From: Entoloma clypeatum
Taxonomy: Eukaryota; Basidiomycota; Agaricomycetes; Agaricales; Entolomataceae
Assembly (NCBI GenBank): GCA_963565915.1
Contig: OY751495.1
Coordinates: 992,001-1,056,000 of the forward strand
Direction of reading: 5' to 3'
DNA length: 64,000 bases
The notes beneath the pieces are model-generated. The model did not search any database. It was not told where the DNA came from and saw only the letters and a list, made by a program, of their open reading frames with translations. The position numbers were made by a program, and so were the translations under genes. Each line of letters begins with the position of its first letter. The stretch's first letter is position 1. Below, one piece after another: positions 57,034-64,000 of this stretch.

Positions 57034-57700
57034 TGTTATGTACCATCATAGCATCCACTTGATCACACTTCCCACATCAACCAACCAGCAGCCAAACCAT
57101 GTCCACCCCCTCCGATCCGACTGCTCAGATCAACTCCACTTTTTCTGTCATTGTTTACTTTTGCAATGATGTTTACAATTGGACACAAAATATGGATCAT
57201 CTCTGTATCCGCTGGCACATCCTTTCTCATCCGCATTTTCCTCCGACCTCCGCACCTCGGATCTCCGCACCTCCGACCTCCTCTGATCCTTGGCCCTTAT
57301 GCAGCCAAGTATAAAGTGACTTGCGCTATCGGATGATTATATTTTCTGGCAAGCATCCAACACACAATTATATGGCATATCCTATGGGCCTCAAGGGTTC
57401 GGCCCTAAGGGGAAAATACTGTCATAACCATGCAATTCATACATCCAACACATCCGATGACTCCGACGTTTTATCCGGTGCAACATCCGACGATTTTCAT
57501 AATAGTACTTATTGACATCTCTACTAGTTAACATTCTAATTATGCTGACAAGTAGACATCTTGATGTTGATTTTGCATTTGCTCCTCTCTGTACTCCGAT
57601 TGCTCCGATGAGTAACTCCGACATCCACACCTTACCTATAGTAGTTACTGACCCACTTCGCATCAGATGTGTTGGATGCATGAATTGCATGGTTATGACA
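57034..57700 (+). mobile_element. 667-bp chimeric LTR-derived insertion with a palindromic end
   Basis: Flanked by CACAA on both sides (57029-57033, 57701-57705) and bounded by TG...CA, so it was integrated like an LTR element. The left part may be leader and gag start; the middle ends in a purine tract like that of D (TAAGGGGAAAATAC). From 57420 it resembles the D-family LTR, but it ends in an inverted copy of that LTR's first 40 bp. No complete LTR pair. Confidence 0.7.
57420..57700. repeat. LTR-like segment with 40-bp terminal inverted repeat
   Basis: 57420-57459 and 57661-57700 are inverted copies with two mismatches (TGTCATAACCATGC ... GCATGGTTATGACA). Confidence 0.85.
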
Positions 57701-57980
57701 CACAAACACACCCTATACCGATCACCCTGTATGGTGCTAATCTATGGAACTCTGATGGTGCCCATAACAAGGGAGTCATCAAGTCTATCTCCAGAGTCCA
57801 GCGGCGCACAGCCCTGTGGATCCTGGGAGCCTTCCGTACCACCCCCACAGGGGTGGTCGAATCCCTTGCCGGCCTGCCTCTGGTGCATCTGCACCTAAAG
57901 AAGCTCTCCTGCAGAAACCGTGTCCATATGCACTCTCTTGCACCACGACACATGACCGTCATGGTCTGCGATGAGGAAGA

Positions 57981-58378
57981 TGTAAGAGCAACCACTTTCA
58001 CTTTTCACTTTTCCTTTCCTTTCTTCCTTTCCTTTCTATTCCACCATCTCTGACGTCCTCCGATCGTATCCGCTGTCTCTGCTGTCTCCGACATCTTATC
58101 CGCCTCTCCACATCCGATGACTCCGCCCCCATCCGCTACTCCGCACGTCGGATCACAGGTACTATCATTCATCTTGTTTCCATTCATCCTTCATCGCTAC
58201 TCCTGATCATTGCTCATCATTCATGCGTCTCGTTTTATCTCTTATTTCATATCTCATTTTACTATTTATCTCTCTAGCTTGCAGGGGAATCCTTAGAACT
58301 TTCTCTTTGGATCTCCCTTGCAAGGTGTGTGTTGTATTACTTATCAGACTGCTCAATCTAAACTTCGGATCTCCCTTG
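57981..58378 (+). repeat. Gypsy E 5' LTR (second copy), truncated by Copia copy 2
   Basis: 398 bp in sense orientation from TGTAAGAGCAACC to CTCCCTTG, where Copia copy 2 begins. It directly follows GAAGA in the LINE. The rest lies beyond the Copia element, outside the window. Confidence 0.9.
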
Positions 58379-58678
58379 TGTTGAAGTTCCACCTGGGCGC
58401 TAGCCGCAAGTGTACTGAAGCAACCGGCTACAGTGGAAGTACTCTACGATACCGTTCTGACCACTTACATGGATTGGAGAGGGTGAGGCTGGTGAGAGCG
58501 GTTGAGGCTGGTAAGAGCGATGGAGGCGGTTAAGAGTCAAGAGACAACTTGTTGATATTAACAGTTTCCTGGTCTTATATACCGTACTACTGTTTGTACC
58601 AACCAAATAAGTATGTAATCGAAGATGTGTAAAGGTCACGTGATATAATCTAATCTACGTGATGGAAAAGTTTCAACA
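58379..58678 (-). repeat. Copia copy 2 3' LTR
   Basis: 300 bp. It has one GATTA unit fewer than copy 1 and about a dozen differences concentrated in the last 95 bp (R/U5 side). The polypurine tract (C-run on plus) is at 58679-58685. Confidence 0.93.
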
Positions 58679-58743
58679 CCCCCCCATATTTAGTACATAC
58701 TTCTAAATACATCTTACTTTTTCCCATATAGGTACTCTTTCGT

Positions 58744-61700
58744 CTAGTTTTTAAGTAATCCAAAGTACGGGATAAACTTGCTAAAGAGGACTTTCCCCAG
58801 ATTCTTAGTTAAAAGGTCTGCAGGGTTATTCACTCCTTCGATGAATTCGACCGTAATGATGCCTTCGGATACTTTTTCTCTGACGAAGTGGAATCGCACG
58901 TCAATGTGCTTGGACCGCTTTTCAGTTACAGGGTTGGATGCAATAAAGACGGAGCCATTGTTATCTCCATAGATCGGGACTGATCCGATCTGCATCCCAA
59001 GTTCGGCAAGCATGCTTCTAAGCCATGTCACTGCGCGACTGCAATCTGATAGCGCCATGTATTCTGCTTCCGTGGAAGAGAGGGCAATGGTTTTTTGCGC
59101 CGATGAAACCCATGTTACTGCTCCAGATGCCAGCGATACGAAGTAACCAGTGGTGGACTTCCTGGTGTTTTCGTCTGACGCCCAATCGGAGTCTGTGAAT
59201 GCGTAGATTCCTTTCCCAGAATCACCATCGTACATGATTGCGTAATTTTTTGTCGCCTTCAAATACCTGCAAATGTCCCTTGCCACTTCTAAATGGCGTT
59301 TGGTAGGGTTTGCGGAGAATTGTGACATTTTAATTACGGCGAAACAAATGTCGGGTCTTGTCCCGATCATTAAGTACAATAGTGACCCGATGACGGATTG
59401 GTACTTGGATCTGAGTTCTGCATTGGGTTCATCTTCAGACTTCATGGGTTTGTAGCCCGTCGGGAGTGGGGTATGGGTGGCATTAGATTCGCTCATCCCC
59501 ATGCGTGCGAGAATTTTCTCAAGGTAGGGTACTTGATCAATGAAGATCCGCTTCCCATGTTGCCTTATTTGGATAGAGAGAAATTCTTTTGGTTCCCCAT
59601 CAGGGACTAGGTGACCTAGATCCCTACATTCCCATGTTGTCATGAAGGCCTTCTTCTTTTCCAGCGTGTATTCCCGGTTTGTGCCGAGAAAAGCAGAGTC
59701 ATCGACATAAATGACGGCGATCACAGTTTCCCCTTTGGTACTTGTGTGAATGAAAACTCCCGCATCGGAGTGAAGCCGGGCAAAGCCGAGCTTTTTCATG
59801 GAGGAATCGAGTTCCCTCCACCAGGCTAATGCGGCCTGCTTGAGTCCGTATAGGGCTTTGTATAGTCGGTACACGAGGTTTTCTTTCCCTTTTACTATGT
59901 AGCCCTCAGGCTGTCGCATGTAAATTACCTCACGGAGTGTTCCATAGAGGAAGGCTGCTGAGACGTCCAAGAGTGTCATGAACCACCCTTCAAGGGCTGT
60001 CAATGCCAGAATCAATCGGACTGTCTCGTATCTCACTACTGGTGAGAAGATCTGATCGAAGTCAATCCCTTCTACCTGTGAGAAACCTTTTGCAACAAGG
60101 CGCGCTTTCAAACGCCCGTCGGATTTTTCGTTGTAAACCCATTTGTTCCTTAGAGCTTTCCTCCCTGTAGGTAGGGGTACTAACTCCGTGATCACCCCGC
60201 GGCTTTTGAGCATGTCTAGCTCTTTTCGTTCTGCCGCATACCAATCTTCTTTGTTCGGAAGAGAGTATATGTCTTTGTGTGACATTTCGATGATGCCTAC
60301 TTGGATGGAGATTGCCTCCATTAGGAGATCGTTCATCCATGCCGTTTGACCGCCCAGTCTACGTCTTCGATCCATTTTTTCAAGATCAGAAGCAGGGGTG
60401 TCTTCCCCATAGATGCTATCTGGCATTCTCCGAACTCGTCGTTCCCTGATCGGTCGATCTGGTACTTGTTCGGGCTCTGGAGTGGGTACTCGTGGCTCGT
60501 CATCGGGTTCGCTACGCGGCAAATCATCGTCTGATTCAGGGTGATCCTGTCCAGTGGGAACAGGGTCATGAGGTTTTTCGTAATGACTGTCATTGTCATC
60601 GTTTCCGGGGATGAGGTCCTCAAACTCATCAGCCGGTTCTGGGTTTTCCATTTCTGGATGGTTCTCTGGCAAAGGGTCGATGTGGCATCTAGGGTACTTG
60701 CTTTCATCAAAGATAGCTTTCCCACCCATGAAAATTGTATTAGTCTCAGGATCCATGAAACGGTATCCTTTGACCCCTGGCTTTGATCCGAGATAAATCA
60801 TCAATCGAGATCTAGACTCCAGGGAATTTCTACGTTTTTCTTTTGGGATATACACATATGCCTGACATCCGAAGACTCTGATGCTTGTCATATCGGGGAT
60901 CTCATTGGTCACCCTGAAGTAAGGGGTATTCCATTCGAGACGCTGCATGGGGGTTCTGTTGTAGAGAAAAGCTGCATGTTCCAAACAGAATTCCCACCAC
61001 ATAGGTGGTAAGCACGCGTCGAAGCGCAAGGCCTGAGATTTCTCCCACAGGGTTCGATTTATCCGTTCTGCTCGACCGTTCTGCTGGTGCTGATACGGGA
61101 GCGTGACGTCGATCAGAATTCCATGATCGGCAAGTACATCCTTGTATTCGTTAAATTCTCCACCTCCATCAACTCGCCATTTCTTAGGAGTGGCTGCGAA
61201 TTGATTCTGGATCATCGCAAGGAATTGTCGTAGTGCTATGACAGCATCCGACTTCTTCCTAAGCAAGACGACCCAGACATGGGATGAAAAATCGTCCAAA
61301 AACGTAAGGAAATATTTATATTTGTGGTATGATGCCGTGGATATTTGTTTAAGATCGGAATGGATCAGATCAAAGGTTTTTGTCGCCCTTGTTATCGAAT
61401 TTGGATATGACTGATTTGGCATTTTCCCTTTGAGGCAACCTGTGCAACTTTCCTGTGACTTCTCACGTACTAGTGTTTCAGGTACCCCTTTGGTACTGGT
61501 GGGAATCTTTCGGAGTGCTTGATCATTTGGGTGACCAAGGCGCTTGTGCCATGTTTCAATAGTGATTTCGCTCGAGATCGCATGGATCTGGTCATAGCGT
61601 ATTTCAGTGTCTAACCAGTAAATGGTTTGACCAAGGATGTGGGGCGAAAACTGGATTTTGCTCAGCCCTTTGGAGATGTTAATTTCTCCACAAGTCCCGT

Positions 61701-63534
61701 CTACTTTGTAACCATGGTTAAGGAAGACGCCTAGGGACAATAGGCGTGTGTCCATGTCCGGGATGTAGAACACCGGTCTGAGAAGATGGGTTTTTATTTC
61801 CCCATTTAGGGTGTGCCGTACTGGAACGGCCCCAACTCCGAGTATTTCCAGTTTCTTCCCTTTAGCTGCAGTTTGGACGAATCGCTTGACCGTGAGAGGT
61901 CTGTAATATGCGAAGTCCTTAAACTCATAGGTGAAGTGTAAAGAGGCGCCGGAATCTAGTATCCATTGCGCGTGTTCTTTTTCCTTACAATGTGTACAAG
62001 AGGCGAAATGTTTAATATATTTTTTATGTAGATCACTGCTAATGTGATCTACGCACTCTGTACTGGTACTGGCTAATATATTATACGTCTGTTGAGAGGT
62101 ATTATTAGCATTCCGCATTTGATAAGGTTCAAGAAAGGGTTTCGACGAACCGTCAAGTTCTATCTCATCCTCAAACACATCCGGCCCCATCCGTTCCTGG
62201 TCGATGTCCATCATTTTCAGCGATTCTTCTATCGACGGGGCTACGCGACGCTGTTTAGCCGGCCTTTCGTCGATGTCAGGAATGATGGTATCTAAGATAC
62301 GGAGGTTTGACCCAGAGGGTTGAGCACCGATCTCTCGGGCGAGTCTTCGCACCCTCTCATTCTTTTTCCACACAGACGGCTTTCCTGAGGGAAGCCCGGT
62401 GTACTGAGAAGGAGGCGGGTTCATGCGTTGCAGGAGTGACTGCATTTTTTCTGACTCAGGCTGTGCGGTACTTGTAGTTTTCCCGCGGCCTGTTATAGTG
62501 GTGAAGGCAGGTGCATGATGAGGAGGGAGATGGCAAGGGGCACGTTGACGAGGAGGAAGAGGACAAGGAGCAGGACGACGAAGGGGTTGCTCAATGGCTG
62601 GTGCAATAAACTCGACCATTTCCTCAGCTTGGTCGGAGTCGTTTTCTGCGTTGTTGGCGCGCTTCTTCTGGTTGCGCCAGCGTCCCTTTCCCTTCTTCTT
62701 TTCAGAAGCGGTACTCGGGTCGGTCGAGTTGGGCTGCTCGTCAGCATTGTTACGCGAGGTACTCGGCGCTGTTTGCTTTTCCCATTTGGGGTCTTGCCCC
62801 TTTCGCTTGGTCCCGGAGATTTTCCGGGCCTGCTCGTTGGACGCCCGAGTAGACCCAATCGCATACTTGCGCCTGTACTCCGATACGATGCTGTCGGCGA
62901 CGGCTTGCCATGTGAAGTCATCGGCGTCGTAGACCTGGAAGAGGGCGGTGGAGAGCGACGACCAAGCATCGGGTATGGCACTTGCCAGGATCATAGCTTG
63001 CATGAGGTCGGGCACGACAAAATTCGACTCGCTGAGACGAGCGAAGAGTGATCCTAGGCGTTCGATCTCTGGCACAGGGTCCCGACCTGACAGTTTGAAG
63101 GAGGCAGCGGCCTTAAAATCGCCGAATATGGTGGCGGGGGAGACCTTTGAATACGTGTCCTTCAGTATCGTCCAGGCTTCCTTCGAGGTCTTGGCGTCTT
63201 TGATGTGCCTCCTGATGGCTTCGGAGACTTTGAGGCGGATGGAACCGAAAGCCATGTCGTCGTCCCTGATCCAGGTCTTCCTTTCTTTGTGGAAGGCGGG
63301 CTGGTCGACGGTGACGGTGATGACCGGAGGCTGGGTTGCAGACGTCGAGGTGGCAGAGGCAGGAGTAGAGACCGTGACGGTGAAGTCCTCGATAGTGGGG
63401 CGCTCAATGTCGCCGGATACGAGGCGCCAGACTCCTTGATGGAGGAGGTAGGATTTCATCTTCTCGGCCCAACTTTGATAGTCGATGCCGTCGAAGATGG
63501 CGATGGAGTCAAGGGCAGAGCGAGAGGTAGACAT
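58744..63534 (-). CDS. Copia gag-pol polyprotein, intact (copy 2)
   Basis: A single 1596-residue frame with the same domain order as copy 1 (gag, protease WILDSGASLHF, integrase, RT with YVDDSAFLG, RNase H with SSTEAEYMAL). Only a small number of residues differ by eye, for example near the N-terminus (SIAIFDG against SIIVFDG), KDTYS against KNAYS, and MRNANN against LRKANN. All catalytic residues are retained. The ATG at 63534 matches the start used in copy 1. Together the two copies indicate a recently amplified family. Confidence 0.95.
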   Translation of the reverse strand: MSTSRSALDSIAIFDGIDYQSWAEKMKSYLLHQGVWRLVSGDIERPTIEDFTVTVSTPASATSTSATQPPVITVTVDQPAFHKERKTWIRDDDMAFGSIRLKVSEAIRRHIKDAKTSKEAWTILKDTYSKVSPATIFGDFKAAASFKLSGRDPVPEIERLGSLFARLSESNFVVPDLMQAMILASAIPDAWSSLSTALFQVYDADDFTWQAVADSIVSEYRRKYAIGSTRASNEQARKISGTKRKGQDPKWEKQTAPSTSRNNADEQPNSTDPSTASEKKKGKGRWRNQKKRANNAENDSDQAEEMVEFIAPAIEQPLRRPAPCPLPPRQRAPCHLPPHHAPAFTTITGRGKTTSTAQPESEKMQSLLQRMNPPPSQYTGLPSGKPSVWKKNERVRRLAREIGAQPSGSNLRILDTIIPDIDERPAKQRRVAPSIEESLKMMDIDQERMGPDVFEDEIELDGSSKPFLEPYQMRNANNTSQQTYNILASTSTECVDHISSDLHKKYIKHFASCTHCKEKEHAQWILDSGASLHFTYEFKDFAYYRPLTVKRFVQTAAKGKKLEILGVGAVPVRHTLNGEIKTHLLRPVFYIPDMDTRLLSLGVFLNHGYKVDGTCGEINISKGLSKIQFSPHILGQTIYWLDTEIRYDQIHAISSEITIETWHKRLGHPNDQALRKIPTSTKGVPETLVREKSQESCTGCLKGKMPNQSYPNSITRATKTFDLIHSDLKQISTASYHKYKYFLTFLDDFSSHVWVVLLRKKSDAVIALRQFLAMIQNQFAATPKKWRVDGGGEFNEYKDVLADHGILIDVTLPYQHQQNGRAERINRTLWEKSQALRFDACLPPMWWEFCLEHAAFLYNRTPMQRLEWNTPYFRVTNEIPDMTSIRVFGCQAYVYIPKEKRRNSLESRSRLMIYLGSKPGVKGYRFMDPETNTIFMGGKAIFDESKYPRCHIDPLPENHPEMENPEPADEFEDLIPGNDDNDSHYEKPHDPVPTGQDHPESDDDLPRSEPDDEPRVPTPEPEQVPDRPIRERRVRRMPDSIYGEDTPASDLEKMDRRRRLGGQTAWMNDLLMEAISIQVGIIEMSHKDIYSLPNKEDWYAAERKELDMLKSRGVITELVPLPTGRKALRNKWVYNEKSDGRLKARLVAKGFSQVEGIDFDQIFSPVVRYETVRLILALTALEGWFMTLLDVSAAFLYGTLREVIYMRQPEGYIVKGKENLVYRLYKALYGLKQAALAWWRELDSSMKKLGFARLHSDAGVFIHTSTKGETVIAVIYVDDSAFLGTNREYTLEKKKAFMTTWECRDLGHLVPDGEPKEFLSIQIRQHGKRIFIDQVPYLEKILARMGMSESNATHTPLPTGYKPMKSEDEPNAELRSKYQSVIGSLLYLMIGTRPDICFAVIKMSQFSANPTKRHLEVARDICRYLKATKNYAIMYDGDSGKGIYAFTDSDWASDENTRKSTTGYFVSLASGAVTWVSSAQKTIALSSTEAEYMALSDCSRAVTWLRSMLAELGMQIGSVPIYGDNNGSVFIASNPVTEKRSKHIDVRFHFVREKVSEGIITVEFIEGVNNPADLLTKNLGKVLFSKFIPYFGLLKN

Positions 63535-63884
63535 TGTGAATGAATCTAAAAAGGGTTCTCAATCAGTGATGTGTCATGAATATGATTCGAGAAAACAATT
63601 GAATGATTCCTTATGACATATTCCCTTCAGGAATAGCGGTCATGGGAAAACCCTTTATATGTCAGAAACGTATAAGGTGCGATCAACATTTCCACATGGA
63701 GTGTACTAGGTCAATCTCCTTAGGGACGTCTCATGACAGGTACTTGTCGTAATGACGTTTCCCAGGTTCATATGTGAAGAAGTAAGACTCAGAACCTAGA
63801 TCTTTCGATCGGTTCTTTGCCAACCAGGGTAGAGTGGGCAGGTACTCGCTGTTGCCAGCGTTTCCCAAGTCCCTCTGCTATCCG

Positions 63885-63896
63885 GGGCCCATAACC
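63885..63896 (-). promoter_or_regulatory. Copia copy 2 PBS (iMet anticodon type)
   Basis: GGTTATGGGCCC on the minus strand, abutting the LTR, identical to the PBS of copy 1. Confidence 0.75.
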
Positions 63897-64000
63897 TGTT
63901 GAAGTTCCACCTGGGCGCTAGCCGCAAGTGTACTGAAGCAACCGGCTACAGTGGAAGTACTCTACGATACCGTTCTGACCACTTACATGGATTGGAGAGG
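63897..64000 (-). repeat. Copia copy 2 5' LTR (partial)
   Basis: 104 bp of the LTR's sense 3' end, cut by the window edge. Confidence 0.93.

Larger units (their letters stand above)
54008..57980 (+). mobile_element. LINE (non-LTR retrotransposon) 5' half
   Basis: The plus-strand half of the LINE whose 3' half is at 45480-47010. It includes an ORF1 remnant, endonuclease, RT and the post-RT region up to CDEED at 57979, where a Gypsy E LTR (57981) interrupts the codon. A 667-bp foreign insertion sits at 57034-57700. The 5' junction with Gypsy F at about 54008 has no recognisable duplication. Confidence 0.82.
54765..57980 (+). pseudogene. LINE ORF2: apurinic-type endonuclease and reverse transcriptase
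   Basis: Endonuclease (54765-55560): IIFVQEPPW with the catalytic Glu, LGGDFNCPS, SIIDLVF, and ESDRRSI where the usual SDH has Arg instead of the catalytic His. A one-base shift near 55990-56000 leads into RT (56002-56946) with LLNTLGKLFEKAIANRL, VVAIDLAQYFPSLNH, GVGQGSALSPVLS and the palm motif YVDDRTI. A small deletion follows VPK at 56948. A TGA at 57011-57013 stands where Arg is expected (NSV-GLMPK). The 667-bp insertion and a post-RT region (LYGANLW, RVQRRTALWILGAFRTTPTG) follow. Clearly dead. Confidence 0.85.
58379..64000 (-). mobile_element. Copia (Ty1) LTR retrotransposon copy 2, 5' LTR cut by window end
   Basis: Same family as copy 1 with an intact 1596-codon frame. The 3' LTR is at 58379-58678 and a partial 5' LTR at 63897-64000. 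It is inserted in a Gypsy E LTR (left flank CCTTG, 58374-58378). The visible 5' LTR portion matches its own 3' LTR exactly by eye. Confidence 0.95.

Overview
This window is fungal nuclear DNA, most probably from an Agaricomycete (mushroom-forming basidiomycete). Three housekeeping genes near the left end carry many short introns (about 45-120 bp). The rest is a dense graveyard of Ty3/Gypsy, Ty1/Copia, PIF-Harbinger, hAT-like and LINE elements of types common in that class. No bacterial or phage features are seen.

Layout. 1-9405 is gene space: the 3' part of an unrecognised gene, a PRP43/DHX15-type DEAH-box spliceosomal helicase (10 exons), a sugar-porter MFS transporter (13 exons) and mitochondrial ketol-acid reductoisomerase (ILV5, 7 exons), all on the plus strand. 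9406-12145 holds decayed repeats, including a broken coiled-coil gene.

12146-37970 is a Russian-doll nest that can be read from target-site duplications (TSDs). A Gypsy relic (A) is split by a 24.3 kb PIF-Harbinger transposon (TSD TTA). Its Myb/SANT gene is in turn split by an hAT-like element (TSD GCTACATC) and by a 19.3 kb Gypsy element D (TSD TCCAC). D is itself split by an intact Copia element (TSD CTTTG) and by Gypsy element H (TSD GGAAC). LTR divergence counted by eye falls in the order the nesting demands: D about 15/542, H about 3/370, Copia 0/304.

38145-64000 is a second pile. It holds a divergent Gypsy-like element I, a fragment G of family H, the 3' half of a LINE on the minus strand, a Gypsy element E, a fragment F of family D, the 5' half of the same LINE on the plus strand, and a second intact Copia copy cut by the window edge. 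The two LINE halves join in frame at the E insertion point but lie in opposite orientations. This implies an inversion by recombination between two E copies, or an assembly chimera.

The most interesting signals are: (1) Tf1-like self-priming in three Gypsy families, where a 10-11 nt PBS two bases from the LTR is complementary to an LTR sequence lying 32-34 bp after a TATA-like box; (2) an antisense accessory gene in Gypsy D whose spliced product carries a Zn2Cys6-type cysteine pattern; (3) two consensus -1 frameshift heptamers at gag-pol junctions; (4) an excess of nonsense codons readable as CGA-to-TGA changes in the old elements, suggesting methyl-CpG decay; (5) an intact Harbinger transposase beside a twice-interrupted Myb partner. 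All counts were made by eye without alignment software.
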